From: Tubiluchus corallicola
Lineage: Eukaryota; Priapulida; Priapulimorpha; Priapulimorphida; Tubiluchidae
NCBI GenBank assembly: GCA_030141605.1
Contig: JAQGDQ010000244.1
Span: 124,001 to 188,000, forward strand
Direction: 5' to 3'
Length of the DNA: 64,000 nt
Numbering within the stretch: position 1 is the stretch's first letter; each line of letters starts with the position of its first letter. This document shows positions 21,103 through 33,840 of the stretch, in pieces. The notes below the pieces were generated by a model. It was not told the origin of the DNA. It did not search any database and was given only the letters and a program-made list of their open reading frames with translations. The position numbers were made by a program, and so were the translations under genes.

Positions 21103-21429
21103 AAATAAATTAAGCTTAAATAATGGGTCATCCGCATTGCAATGTATTATGAACTTGCTTTTAAGATATATGACTACTAAAATAGAATACAATGAATATT
21201 ACCTAGGTAAATGTAGGTAAAATATATTTATTGAAGCAGAATTTTTCCCGTTTGAGGAAGTCTATGTACCAGAATTTAGCTCTCATTTGAGGCCTCCAAA
21301 TTGTGCTTAAAAAGAGGAAAAGGCGTTGGTGGACGGGGCACCCAGCTTACAGCACTCCTCCAGACCCCCTAGCTGCTTGTACGTCAAACTCTGACGGCAC
21401 CCAGGGAAATGTGTCAATCCAAACAGCCA

Positions 21430-24400
21430 CTACGCAAGCGGCAGCTTGAAGGTCTTTAATCTCACGTGCATTTCATAAAACTCTTTATTTACTGCCTGTG
21501 GTCTCACTGTTCTGTTTGCATGCAGTTCCTCTAAACAGTCGAGCCCCGACGGTTGAAAATCACTATAGAATTTGTTGACGAAAAATCTTGGTCCAAAGTG
21601 CGTTCTTAGTGACTGTAGATCACCTACGCCTAGTACACATACTGCTCGAACGTATTTTCCATAACATGGATATCCCTCGCTGCCCCAGATAACGGCACGC
21701 GCGATGAATCGTTCCACCCTCTTTATCTCTGAAACACGCAAAAATTCCGTATCAGATTTTAGAAGTTAAAAGGGGAAGAAAAGGGAAGAAGCAGTTCCTT
21801 CGTCCCAAAAAACTCCATACCAAGTTATCATCACTTAGTATTGCGCTTAACTGTTTAAAAGACTAATTTAACAAGAAAAGAGAAATTTCTTAGCAATTTA
21901 AAATATTCGCGCCACCTGACATCACTACGTCGCACCATCCCAGTGTGCACCACTGATTCACCAAAAACCAACAACATATTATTGTTGTTATTGATCTTTA
22001 TTATTGATCTTAATGACAATATAAAGTAGTTTATATTTTTCTTAGTTAGTGAAGAGTGTGCTATGAATGCTTTGACTATATTTTTTCAAATTATTTTTTT
22101 CAAACTTGTTTCAAACGATGCACCGTTAGAATGGCTGCGTCGAATGGCCATCGTTTAAATTTACAAGTTTTATATTGCATTACAGGTAATACAAAATTTC
22201 AAGACGAATTTAAGCTTTAATTATGAAGAATGTTTTATTCTATCTTAAACGGCTGTTATAGAAGCTTATTTAGAAAGTTCATTTTGTTTTGACTTAGTTT
22301 CACAACTTCTTGAAAGTTTACGTTAAATATAAAAAAATTCAAAGTTGTTGTATTTTGTTTCTCTCGGAAGGCTCGCAAAGAAAACCAGAAAACACGTCGT
22401 CAAATTAAACTAGTTTATTATACGAGAATTCTACAACACAAAAGTATGAAGGAACGCGAAATGTTTACAGTAAATGTGATAATCTGGAAACGTGAAAGCG
22501 GGAAAGCGTATCTGAGAATACGAGGATACAAGAGAATGTGAGAGAATAAACTTTAGCGGCCAGCTCGCCTTGTTCACTGCCAGGGAACAATCTAGAAATA
22601 GAAAGTTCTCGAAAACTACTATACTATAGATCATTCTACAATATTCTATTTAATTCTAGTGGATCTCCATAACAAAAGTAAAAGTAAATTTACTACATAA
22701 ATAAGACCCGTTCGCATTCACGCTGCATTAATATCTGATGCAGTTTTCCGGTTTTCCCAGAAAGCTGTTAAAATCGCCATGCACTCAGAGTAAAATAAGA
22801 AGGATCTGGAGAGAAAACCTCCTCCTACGGGAGTGGGAGTGTTCAGAAAAAGACAAATAACGTAATACTTTAAAATGTGTTCAAATCGTATGCGTGTCAA
22901 TTTTACGCATGCGCCCTATTGTGCAACGTTTTCCAATACAACTACACTTTTTCAAAGGCGGCTCACCAAAAGCCACTTCGTAGGCTCTTCAACATTTTGG
23001 GAAGATGCAGCACAAGCGAAAAATTTGTAAATTTTAATATTCCTAACTATGATGTTATTACACGAAAGATAACTGGATCTTTTATATATATGGGCTGGCA
23101 GAACTACCTAATAATATAATTAATAAATTGCATGTTCACTCTGCACATCACAATATAGTTATATGGACGAATTGATACAAACTATGTTTTGCACTATAAA
23201 ATCAGCATCTTTTATTATTTTAAAGGTGACTTTTATGTATTTTATAGTGATCTGTCTTGTGTATTTATGTTTTGTGTCTGGGTGTGTTTGTATGTAATGT
23301 CGATATTTTATTAGTTTCTTTTGTAGCTAAGTGTTTTTTATCTAAAGCTATGTACTTTCAGGGGCGTATCAAGACTTTACCACGCCCTAGGCTGATAGTT
23401 CTGTCCTGCTCGTCTCTATTGTGAATTTATGTAATGAGCAGATTAAACAATTACTTGTGGTGTATTAGAAACACTACTAACCTAGTTTCTATGTTGTCAT
23501 TATTAATTACACGTATTTGCATTGCGCTTATATTCAAACAGGCTGCACAACTGCTTGTTGTGTAATACCTTGCACCTGTTCGTTATGTGGCACTTATATA
23601 AAAGTTGTGCTCAGTAACTGCCTGTTGTGTGTTATAAAATGTGCATTTTACATGAATATCAAAGTATACATATTTTCCGAGGAGAAGAATTTTTTTTAGA
23701 ATGTGACGCTCCTCACTTTGGCGCCCTAGGCTATAGCCTAGTTAGCCTGTTAGTTAATATGTCCCTGGATACTTGGCAGTTTCAGATTTGGTATCGGTAA
23801 CATTCCACTTCAGAAGCTGTACAAGATTGTACAACCTGGAACAGAACACTGTAAGTGCCTCAAAGGTGCTTTGGAGTACCACATCAATCATTGTTTTGGA
23901 TCAGGCACAAGATTACGTATAACCCTGCCTCAATACTACCAAGGTGTGATTAGAGGTAACACTGTTAATGATCAACAGCAAAATTTAGAAGAAGCAAAGC
24001 TTTGAAAAATTGTGTGCCAGCCTAGATTTGAACCCAGAACCTTCTGGTATCAGGTCACACGCTTTAGCCATCTAAGTTAACAGTCTACACGGCCTAAATT
24101 AGGAAACCGTAGCATCCATTATTGGTAACATGCAGCATGTTTGATGGATCTGTGCTAGAATTGTATATTGCATGTTTTGTTTTATTTTGCTTTGCAGAAT
24201 TTATAATTTCTTTTTACTTTGCTTTGATTTACATTTATGCATGTTTTTGATTTAATAATTTTCTTTAGATTCACTACATATATAATGTAAAACTATATAC
24301 TTATTTGCTAACCCAACAAATTTTACTAATAATACGAGTGACTTATTTAAATAACTATTTAGTTTTTTTGCCACCCTTGAATTGTATTTTTTAATTTAGT

Positions 24401-27117
24401 AATAACTATAAGTGTGATGTGTACAAAAGGGAAAACAAAATGAATCTGAATCTGAATCAAAGTAGATACGATTTATCCTAGTAGTTAACACGCAGTCGGT
24501 CAGAGCCACCTATGTATAAAAAGTAATTAATAAAACAATATTGGACCTTTAGTGGACACTGCGTGAAACTCTCTAACTGATACAATTATACAGGAATTAA
24601 AAATTAAAAGATGCTATGTCAATCAAACTTTTATTTCTTACCTGTAGATGGCGCTTGATAACCTATGTGGCTATTAGAGTTGAGTGTCCCCCACCAAGCC
24701 TCATCAGGATAAACACTGTCACTCAGCCAAACGAAATAGTCCTTTGCAATCTGGCTGTTCATCACAGATTCTAAAAATTTCCTATTAAAAGCACCATATC
24801 TACTGGATTTCCAAATTTCGATTCCCTGAGGTGGTGACCCTTTCAGCTGTGCACTTTTAACCAGGACAAGTTTATTTTTTGACGCGTTATATACATTGTA
24901 ATGTTTAAACTTTGTTCTGCTTTTGGTAGTGTCTGATTTAAATTGTTCGATTTCGTTGCTTCCATTATAAATTTTCAGTATTTTCACAAATTCCAGATTG
25001 GTTTTGAGCGGAAATTCTTGAGCAGCGACATTTAAGTAGTACTTCCATCTTGGAGAGATTCTTAGCAATTCCTTGATACACAGGAGTTCTTCGGTTAGCT
25101 GACTAATACCAGTGTACGTCACAGTCACTGGATTCACAATTATCACGTTATGGAAGCACCTAGAAAGCTTTCTCATGAGTCTATGTGTATTTAATGGTTC
25201 CTTCCCATCAACGTGTATGCAATAATAGTTTTGCGGCATGTATAAAGCACGCAGGAGTCTTTCAACTTCTAATATCTCACTTCGCATCATTATGCTGCCA
25301 TGAACACAAAAAACTAAGATTAATGTCAATTACAACAAAAAAGGACTATATCACAGATGTGCTTAAAGGAAAACCACACAAGGAAAATCTTAAACTTTAG
25401 CTTAAAACAATCTACCCTATAAATATTGAAAGGGAACATAATATTTATTTCAAGAATGACTTGTGATGAAAGAATTATTGCCATAGAATGGTAATTTTAT
25501 GTTCACAATGGCTAGTTCTTCACTGTTGCATGTGCTTTGCTATTCGCTAGTTAGATACGCACTAGCACGTACATATTTAAAACTCGTTGCTGTATCTCTC
25601 AGCTCATACGCGTTCAGTTTTGATGTAGTGCACACAACGGTAAACTTGAAATTTGAATTTTTGTTTGACACACTGAATGTTGTACAGTCGCACTGTACTT
25701 CAATTTTTGCTTTCTGAAACATGTGCAGTGCGCTTACGGAATGTTTTAGTGTTGTTAAGAATTTTGTCCAGTTATGAGGTCATCACAATCTGGGCCATTA
25801 ATTAAGTTTTTGAGCCATTATTTAGTTATCAAAAAAGTTTCGGCATTACTATAGGTGCCAAAATGTATACTTTTTTCGTACTTCAAAATGCGGTAGTATA
25901 TGAAAAATCGTCCTGTTTTCATCTAAGTCTGTAAGTCAGGCGTCTACCACAATTATTGTCATAAGTCTTATATGAATATACTCTGAAACTACAATGATTG
26001 TGCTGCACTTTGAAACAAGTACATTGCCTAGGTTTAAACAATATAACCGTCATGCAGCCAACTCAAGTTGGTTCACTTTTTTCACTTTGTGACGTTATCC
26101 TTTAGTTTCTAAACCAAAAAAGTGGCTTTCCAGGTCGTACCCTGACCTTCCCTTTCCCAAGTCTGATGATTATGCAATTGAGAAATAAAAGGGGAAGAAA
26201 GGGAATTTTAAAGCAGATCCCAAAAAATATGAATACAAAGTTATATTTCTTAACAACTGAAAAATAAAATTCTTAGTAATATGAAACCTGGTAAAACGTT
26301 ACTGTCTCACTTTCCCAATATGCACCACTGGCTCATCAAAAAACACTATCGATCTTATTGACAATATAAAGTAATTTGTTCTTTTGCTTAGTTAGCTAAG
26401 AGTGTGCTGCAAATACTGTGATTATTTTCTCAAATTTTATACAATGTTATCTAAACTTCTTTCAAATGACTTACTATTAAAATGGGTAATCGATGTAGTT
26501 TAAATTTACAAGTTCCATACAGCTTTACAGCTAATGCAAGCTCTGCAGGCAACAAGACAACATGTAAGTGATATAAAATTTCAGGACGAATTTTTATGGT
26601 TTATTTAGAGAGGATTTTCTCGTGCTTTACGAACAGACTAAGAATTTTATTGTGCTTACGTAAATGCCAATGGGAATTCTTCTTCTTCATCGGAAAAAGC
26701 CAATCGTGGGTAGCCTCGAGACTTCAGAAACATGTGACAATCCTCTAACTGAGAAGCCAACTTCTCCACAGTCAGTCCAGAACGAGATCGCGACTTTTCA
26801 TCAAAGTTCTTAGCTTTCTTTATTTCACTGCTGTCACCTTCAAAGATGGCGCGACAGTCGACGTTATTCACTAATCTCCCTTTCTGGGCGGGTTCGTAAA
26901 AGGTATCGCGGAAACGCTGCTCGCCGTCGTATACGATATCGTACACAGTCGGCACAACTCGAAGTTGACGCTCTTGCGTTACTGAGCTTGAAGGTCGACT
27001 TATGGTCGCGTTTATTGCCAATAATAGCAACGACACACCTACGAATATTATCAGATAAAATGCGATTTTTAGCTGGTTTACATGATATGAAGGTCTGTGC
27101 CATGGAATTTGTACCAT
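21430..27117 (-). CDS. GT14 beta-1,6-N-acetylglucosaminyltransferase, copy B (3 exons)
   Basis: Join of complement exons 27117-26660, 25294-24642 and 21728-21430 (458+653+299 nt) gives 469 residues. GT-AG sites (donors GTAAGC, GTAAGA) and phases (2, then 1) match copy A. Predicted type II membrane topology: N-terminal tail, signal anchor about residues 17-37, stem with VDCRAIFEGD, then the catalytic domain (FPLAFTIMM, YYCIHVDGKEP, AAQEFPLKTN, WKSSRYGAF, YPDEAWWGTL). Exon 3 holds GKYVRAVCVLGVGDL and FFVNKF. Predicted function is as for copy A: adding beta-1,6-GlcNAc branches to O-glycans in the Golgi. The 5' half of exon 2 is almost identical at DNA level to copy A while everything else has diverged, indicating gene conversion. 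Intron 2 carries a solo LTR, a hAT-like MITE and a SINE. Confidence 0.88.
21760..22210 (+). repeat. Dispersed repeat family copy 2
   Basis: Shares CAGTGTGCACCACTGATTCA and GACAATATAAAGTA blocks with 26170-26600, and inverted with 13990-14480. Confidence 0.5.
22346..22674 (-). mobile_element. Solo Gypsy LTR, TGTTGTGGAG family, minus orientation
   Basis: Read on the minus strand it starts TGTTATGGAGATC and ends AAATACAACA. It contains the family's CGAGCCTTCCGAGAG tail and AATAAA. It is flanked by a perfect 5-bp duplication AAAGT (22341-22345 and 22675-22679). It is diverged from the copies in the macroglobulin gene and lacks an internal region. Confidence 0.88.
23359..23767. mobile_element. 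Non-autonomous hAT-like MITE
   Basis: Ends CAGGGGCGTAT (left) and ATATGTCCCTG (right) form an imperfect inverted repeat. Both subterminal regions carry a CGCCCTAGGCT motif in the same orientation. Flanking 8-mers TGTACTTT and GATACTTG match at 5 of 8 positions (core TACTT), compatible with an old 8-bp duplication. No transposase frame. Confidence 0.6.
24010..24095 (-). mobile_element. tRNA-derived SINE head
   Basis: On the minus strand a box A-like TAGATGGCTAAAGC (24061-24074) and box B-like GGGTTCAAATC (about 24025-24035) have near-tRNA spacing. No acceptor stem pairing or CCA context was seen, so a tRNA gene is unlikely. The tail limits are unclear. Confidence 0.5.
25295..26659 (-). other. 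Intron 1 of GT14 copy B
   Basis: No coding evidence. 25430-25800 resembles 14680-15130 in the copy A gene, and 26170-26600 is dispersed repeat copy 3. Confidence 0.55.
26170..26600 (+). repeat. Dispersed repeat family copy 3
   Basis: Shares AAAAGGGGAAGAAAGGGAA, ATGCACCACTGGCTCATCAA and GACAATATAAAGTAATT blocks with the other family members. Confidence 0.5.
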
Positions 27118-27383
27118 AATTTCTTGTGGTATCGTCGGTCATCACAGGCCTGTAACCATATTATCCGTTGCCGAAACGAAGTTGGCAAAGTCAAAAGAGG
27201 TGCCACATTATCCGTAGCAATCCGATCAAAACGTGGTTCCTTTTTTCTGTAGCTACAAACAGACATATTAATATAAGAAGAAAAGTTAAAAATGTGAAAT
27301 AACCTATAGTGTTGCCGCGGACTGCTACAAATGTAAAACAGTCGCGATTTAAAACACCTGTTGAAGCCGCATTCATAGGTAAT

Positions 27384-27750
27384 TTTGACCTTGTAAAGGT
27401 AACACGGCGTACGTGATTTTAAACTTGTACCTCACCTATTTTTAGATATCATGAATATCGAATATTTTAAAAACCTTCTGTTAAACTAACTCATCGGTAA
27501 TGTGTAGATACCGTGTCTCAGGGAACACTCACATTACCCCTTCGTTTAGACGGCTTAATTATTGATTATGACCCTGTAAAGGTAACATGGCGTACGTGAG
27601 CTTAAGCTTGTGCCTCACCTATTTTTAAATATAATGAATATCGAATGTTAAAAAAGCCTTCTGTCAAATTAACTCAGTGGTAATGTGTAGATACTGTGTC
27701 GTACAGAACACTCACACTAACCCCGTTTAGACGGTGTAATTATCGATTAT
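27384..27750 (+). repeat. 183-bp tandem duplication
   Basis: GTAAAGGTAAC recurs at 27393 and 27576. The two units share GGCGTACGTGA, CCTCACCTATTTTTA and GGTAATGTGTAGATAC blocks. Confidence 0.85.
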
Positions 27751-29085
27751 TATCTTGATTAGTTTGTGTAGATGATTGCACTGTTTAATATTGTTTGTTT
27801 ATTTTCACTGTTGTTTTGTTTATGTAAACATTGTAAAATATATATGTTAGCATTACAATTAATCGTTTCTCTTTTTTGGCAATTATTAAACACAAGTAAG
27901 TACAGTGGTCTACATATAAATACGTATCTCTTTTTATTCAAACTTTTACGGTTTTGGTTACTAAAGAAATCGTAATTTAGGAACCGCGGAGATTCATCGC
28001 TTCTCCCCCTTTAAAGTATCAATTTTTTAAAATTTCCACCATTTCTTTCCTAGTGTGAGAATTAACTGCCCTGCAAAGGCTGATTTTGAGTAAAATGTTT
28101 ATTCTCATGCAACGCAGTTCTCCAAATGACAAGTATTGACAACACCAGAAGGATAATAAATTTTATGTTTATACGCTACAGAGTAACTATAAAGTCTAGA
28201 TCTGTTATCTGAATTCAGTCAAGTTACGGATCTAGATATTGCAGGTTAGTCACAGGTAACCGTAATTATAAATAAATGTTACAATTTACCTGTAAGCTGA
28301 ATACGTGCAGGTGAATCTTTGAATTTCATCTGAGGTAAAACCATCAAAACATTGAATCTCTAAAACGTCGATGTCATCCACAACTCGTGTGTTAAAATAG
28401 CTGGTTTAACCTCATCACCTGAGTTTATAACGCTGAACACAAAGTCATTATTACTCGTTTATATCGCCTTTACTGAATGTATGCAGTGCAAATATTTGTC
28501 GCCAGAAATTCCACAAACATACATAGGCCTACACCTACTGTACGTCTGTAACAACAGAAATGCCAGATGTGTGTGTGACAAGCATTACCATTCCCCTGGT
28601 AACAAACTTTAGCTATTAGCTCGTGCTAAGAGCTGTCGCAGAGTGAACTACAGTATTGGCGCTTCAGCCAGTTTCTTGGTACCTTACCATACCATAGTCA
28701 AACACTACTTACACAGGTTATAGGAACACAGAAGCTGCGTTTCTTTGTCTTCTTGCCATTCTATAATTTCACTTGTTTTACTCGCGTTCAGATAAAAGCG
28801 AATAAATGTTTTTATGGTGCCTGGAGGAAACGTCAATGATGATCATCGCATTGGTTACACACGTGCAAGCAAAGCTGTAGCTATGTGTAATGCTTGATTA
28901 ATAATTCAATTATTCCGCTCTGTCTATAGTTGGTTAATAATTACTTACAGTAATTACTTCGGATGTGTTTACTGAGTGGGCTGCACACTGGGCGTTCAAT
29001 GCGCTGCCAAATGGTGCGCAATATGTTACCTGTTTGAATTCAGATGAATAATGCAGCAGAAGTGACAATGCACGACCCATTATGT

Positions 29086-29335
29086 TTATATCAAATTCGT
29101 CTGAATTAATTTACTGTACGTATGGTTTTCGTGTAGGTATGACTGGTACCCTCAACGGATAATAGCATTATATCAAATCCGTCTGAATGAATTAATTTGC
29201 TGTACGTATTGTTTTCGTGCAGGTATGACTGGTAGTATCAACGGAGTATAGTATTATATCAAATTCGTCTGAATTAATTTGCTGTACGTATTATTTTGTG
29301 TAGGTATGACTGGTAGTATCAACGGATTATAGTAT
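29086..29335 (+). repeat. Three-unit tandem repeat, 82-86 bp period
   Basis: TCAAATTCGTCTGAA-type starts occur at 29091, 29173 and 29259, each followed by CTGTACGTAT and GGTATGACTGGTA. Confidence 0.85.
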
Positions 29336-29631
29336 TAATTTTGCAAACAAAATATGGACAGATCTAAACATTGTTATCACATTCGTTAGTGAGTACATCA
29401 TCAAGTCATAACGCGATGTGGTTTGATCCAGAATCGGCCAATATTTCGCTACATTATATATCTACGTAGTGCACACGCTATTTCCGACTCTGATACGTTT
29501 CCAGCGCGAAGCTGCTGCTCATTTTGCATTTCTTGTCGACCATTATAGCTATACACTACTATTCTTGGCAATTTGCCAATTACTTCATTCAATGAGTATG
29601 ACACTTTTCCTGGCTTTCACGTTACAAGCTA

Positions 29632-29791
29632 TCGAACAGTATAGATAAACCCTTTCTCACTTGTCGAACAGTATAGATAAACCCTTTCTCACTTGTTGAA
29701 CAGTATAGATAAACCCTTTCTCACTTGTCGAACAGTATAGGTAAACCATTTCTCACTTGTCGAACAGTATAGATAAACCCTTTCTCACTTT
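29632..29791 (+). repeat. 32-bp minisatellite, five units
   Basis: GAACAGTATAGATAAACCC starts at 29634, 29666, 29698, 29730 and 29762, exactly 32 bp apart. Confidence 0.95.
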
Positions 29792-30349
29792 TTTGCAGCA
29801 CCAATTCCGGCAAATGTATCTGATAACAACTGTAGTGTTAGTTTCTGACGCCATATGACGTAGAGCCCGCTATTATTACTTTCACGTCATTCTAATTTAA
29901 TTTTTCACACAAACTACTGTCTTCTACACATAATTACGTTCACAGTGATGTTCTTTAGACTAGAGACAACCGGTATGCACCAATGTTTTTATACATTTTA
30001 ACTGACCGTTTATAGGTCAGCAAAAATCCGTGTTTGCTACTTCCGTTCACATGGTACTTACACCGTCTACAGCTGAGTATGTAGAGCTTTGCTTACATTA
30101 TTATAATATAAGTATATACGACTGATATGTTTTTCATTGCAGTATAAACTTACTGGTGGCTGCACATGTATTATTGAACGTTTAATTAAAATTAAGTGCT
30201 TGGCGCAAAGAAATCGTTGCTAAGCCGCGCTCTGCACTGTAACTTTGGACTAAGTGATGAATGAGAACGAACGTTCGTGCCGACTTTAGTATTGATAATG
30301 TAGTTTCGTGTTACGCTTTGATTGATTACAGTTGTCGATATTACACGTG

Positions 30350-31392
30350 ATTGCTTCGTTGACACAACTAATGATCCTAGTAGGCTCATGATATCATAGA
30401 TTAATTGTTAAAGGAAGACCGGACGACTGTTTAGACTCAATCTCATTGCTTCCTTGACACAACTAATGATCCTAGTAGGCTCATGATATCATAGATTAAT
30501 TGTTAAAGGAAGACTGGACGATTGTTTAGACTCAATCTCATTGCTTCGTTGACAACTAATGATCCTAGTATGCTCATGATATCATAGATTAATTGTTAAA
30601 GGAAGACCGGACGATTGTTTAGACTCAATCTCATTGCTTCCTTGACACAACTAATGATCCTAGTAGGCTCATGATATCATAGATTAATTGTTAAAGGAAG
30701 ACCGGACGATTGTTTAAACTCAATCTCATTGCTTCCTTGACACAACTAATGATCCTAGTAGGCTCATGATATCATAGATTAATTGTTAAAGGAAGACCGG
30801 ACGATTGTTTAAACTCGATCTCATTGCTTCCTTGACAAAACTAATGATCCTAGTAGGCTCATGATATCATAGATTAATTGTTAAAGGAAGACCGGACGAT
30901 TGTTTAGACTCAATCTCATTGCTTCGTTGACAACTAATGATCCTAGTAGGCTCATGATATCATAGATTAATTGTTAAAGGAAGACCGGACGATTGTTTAG
31001 ACTCAATCTCATTGCTTCCTTGACACAACTAATGATCCTAGTAGGCTCATGATATCATAGATTAATTGTTAAAGGAAGACCGGACGATTGTTTAGACTCA
31101 ATCTCATTGCTTCCTTGACAAAACTAATGATCCTAGTAGGCTCATGATATCATAGATTAATTGTTAAAGGAAGACCGGACGATTGTTTAAACTCGATCTC
31201 ATTGCTTCCTTGACAAAACTAATGATCCTAGTAGGCTCATGATATCATAGATTAATTGTTAAAGGAAGACCAGACGATTGTTTAGACTCAATCTCATTGC
31301 TTCGTTGACAACTAATGATCCTAGTAGGCTCATGATATCATAGATTAATTGTTAAAGGAAGACGGGACGATTGTTTAGACTCAATCTCATTT
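30350..31392 (+). repeat. Satellite array, about 11 units of 92-95 bp
   Basis: Each unit contains GATCCTAGTAGGCTCATGAT, a short palindrome ATGATATCAT, and AAAGGAAGACCGGACGATTG. Three variant classes differ in the segment after GCTTC (TTGACACAAC, TTGACAAAAC, TTGACAAC). The last unit runs directly into the MITE-like repeat at 31346-31894, and each unit includes that element's terminal motif. Confidence 0.95.
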
Positions 31393-31894
31393 TAATTTAC
31401 TGTTTAACATGTACATTTTCTTGCCTATGAAAGTTAGTAATTGTTTCCTATATTTGAATAATTAGCTTGGAAACACAGCTATTGCTTACGGCAGAAACTA
31501 ATCACAGTTTGTGCAATGGCAGGCATCTCCCTTGCGCGTCAAGCACGTTTGCGCAAGTGTTACTGCTTAAACGGATGATGTCACGAAAATGGGCTCTACA
31601 TCATATGACGTCAGAAACTAACACGGCAGTTCATGATCATGCTTATCACGGTGCCGCCTTCTATTTCTCGGCTACGCGAATGTGACAAAAAGGCGCCGTT
31701 GCCAATCTTAGGAGATTCACTGAGCCGCGCGTAGCTATGAAAGTTTAACGATATTTGAGTATCCGAGGTAATTATTATTTAATCTAAGCTTTGATTTAAA
31801 AGAGCTATTGTAGTTTTCAATATTTTAGAGCATTCTTTATTCTGAACTAATGTTTACACAATCGTCAGGTTTTCCTTTAAAGGAAAAGACAAGT
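31346..31894 (+). mobile_element. MITE-like element, copy 2, with terminal inverted repeats
   Basis: The left terminus (AAAGGAAGACGGGACGATTG) and right terminus (CAATCGTCAGGTTTTCCTTT) are inverted repeats of about 30 bp. The interior matches 16604-17143. No transposase frame; the superfamily is not assigned. Confidence 0.7.
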
Positions 31895-33840
31895 CATTTA
31901 AAGGACAAGAAAACGGTGAATGTTATTGTTCACTCATATTACATATTATCCGAAGTATTACGTCACTTTCGCTTTGTATTACACGAGGTGCTATAAGTTA
32001 AAAACATTTCTAAAAACAGATTCAAAAAGTAATTAACATCATTAATAATGCAGCTCTTTGCTTTGCTGATCTTGAAATGATTCTTTTTAGTTTTATAAGC
32101 ATGACGTCACACGCTAAAAATATTCTTGCGGGAAAGAGTGATTCGCTCTACACTGTAATTAATAAGCGTAAATTATGAATAACTTTTTTCCAGCATTAAG
32201 ATTGTACCTATTTATTTAATTGAATAATTAATTACCCATGCTCATCTCAGGCACAAAATTATTCAAAATTAAAATCAATCTAATTAGCTAAAAGCACTCT
32301 AGCGTAAGCGATTTGACACTGCAAGTATAAAATACCGAATTGGCTGACCACTGACCAGTTACAAGGAAAGGACTTTTGACCGTATATCATGTCACATTTC
32401 CTGTTTTTTCAAGATTTAATTAATTGAGTTTGAACTATATTTAATTAATTTGACATTTGTGAAAGTTGTAACTGTATATTTTTAGGTGCTGCCATCTATT
32501 GACTAATCACTTTACATTTACTAGCCAAACTCACGCCTAGTATAATAGTTCGGTCCAGTGAATATGCATACTCACTGGATCTCCCCCTATTTTACTGTAA
32601 TGGTATTTGTGAAGCCAAGTTTTGCATAGCCTCTACCTATATATACTGGCTGAATTTTACTTCTAGCCACTGTCTCTCTGTCACGCTCTCAGTGCAGTGC
32701 AGTCGTGCTACACAGTGTCTAACTCACACTCTCAGTGCAGTGCAGCATCGTGATCCCCATTTTACTTATGTGTATTTAGTGTAATAAACGTGTTTCAGTT
32801 TTGTGCAGATATGTAATATAGTGCTTATTCGTTTTCTACAAAGTGTTCAACTTCAACCTCATACATGACTTTCACAACATTATTAATGTTGACATCAAGG
32901 ATTTAAGATTATAAATATTATAACGAGATAGACACGCAGACGTAAACGTAACAAGCAACGTAAACGTCAAACGACACCTGTTGGTGAATATTATAACGAG
33001 ATGGACACGCAGACGCACTTGTTGCAAATTAGCAACGTAAACGTCAAGCGAAACCGTAACTCGCACATGACAAAACCAAACATTCCCGCCACAGATGGCG
33101 CCTCGTGCACGAATTTGTAAGCAAGAACTGTGTATCGCAGTCGTAGTCGTGGCACCGTATTCGACAACTTGCAAGAAAAGTGCTCTCGAAGGTTGCACAT
33201 GATGGCTTTCATGCAAAAGCTAGTCAGTTGCGTGTGCGTGTGTCTTTACGAAACTATTATTGTTATTAGAATTAGTTTATTAATTTTTGTGAAACTTAGG
33301 GATTGTTGTTAGTAGTGTATAATGATGTTATAATAGTATATAAACGAACATACGAACATAAAAATCGTTGTGTCATTTTAAAAAGTGTATTGAATCTCAT
33401 TGTATCACTGCATTGTGCTATTTGTGTGCCACATTTTAATCAAATCTTGTCAGCTTTTTATTGTAGTGAGACACAAACAATTAACTTTAAAATGGATAAT
33501 CGCATAACCCTATTTTAACGACAATCATAAAAAGATTTCTGACAGTTTCAGTCCTGTTTCAAATAGATAACCAGGTTAACGTCCCTTAGGTTTCTCCCCT
33601 GAGCTATAAAAATCACATACTATAAAACAAATTTTCGATAATAACGAAGGCTTCGTTATAAAGGTCCTTGTGCAAGTCGACAGACTTGACTCTTATGCAC
33701 ACAGTACTGTCCAGCAGCCGTTAGAAACATATACATCATTTGGTTATACATGGGTGGATTAGAGATTTTAGACATTTTTTCAACAAAGTTCATTTTAGCG
33801 TAATAAAGAAAAGTAATGCGAAAGTTATCCATATTATAAG
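31895..33840. other. Non-coding region with a solo LTR
   Basis: Apart from the solo LTR at 32458-32876 and a short local duplication (about 32913-32970 and 32988-33050, sharing ACACGCAGACG and AGCAACGTAAACGTCAA), nothing is recognised. Confidence 0.5.
32458..32876 (+). mobile_element. Solo LTR with perfect target duplication
   Basis: A 419-bp TG...CA unit begins TGTGAAAGT and ends with its inverse ACTTTCACA. It is flanked by ACATT on both sides (32453-32457 and 32877-32881). It contains a TATATATA box, duplicated CTCTCAGTGCAGTGCAG segments and an AATAAA. No internal region remains. It is a different LTR family from the others in the window. Confidence 0.88.

Larger units (their letters stand above)
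18430..21429. other. Spacer between the two GT14 paralogues
   Basis: No host gene. Contents: a (CT)n microsatellite, a tRNA-derived SINE, an inverted dispersed repeat (19800-19995) and an 81-bp tandem array. Near 20165 a CAGGGCTGGATTTTGATTT segment resembles a DNA-transposon end, but no partner end was found. Confidence 0.55.
21729..24641 (-). other. Intron 2 of GT14 copy B, transposon-filled
   Basis: Contains dispersed repeat copy 2 (21760-22210), a solo LTR with target duplication (22346-22674), a hAT-like MITE (23359-23767) and a SINE (24010-24095). No coding exon was recognised. Confidence 0.65.
27118..30349. other. Gene-poor region upstream of GT14 copy B
   Basis: No host coding region recognised. 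Contains three tandem repeats (27384-27750, 29086-29335, 29632-29791). The promoter of copy B should lie at its left end, but no clear TATA box was picked out. Confidence 0.5.

Noticed and set aside
24010-24095. Functional tRNA gene on the minus strand
   Set aside because: Internal promoter-like boxes only; no cloverleaf closure seen.
26864-27266. Alternative minus-strand frames over GT14 copy B exon 1
   Set aside because: They lack the family motifs and overlap the exon that carries VDCRAIFEGD and FPLAFT.
30350-31392. CRISPR-like array
   Set aside because: Units are full-length tandem copies with no unique spacers, in an animal-type genome.
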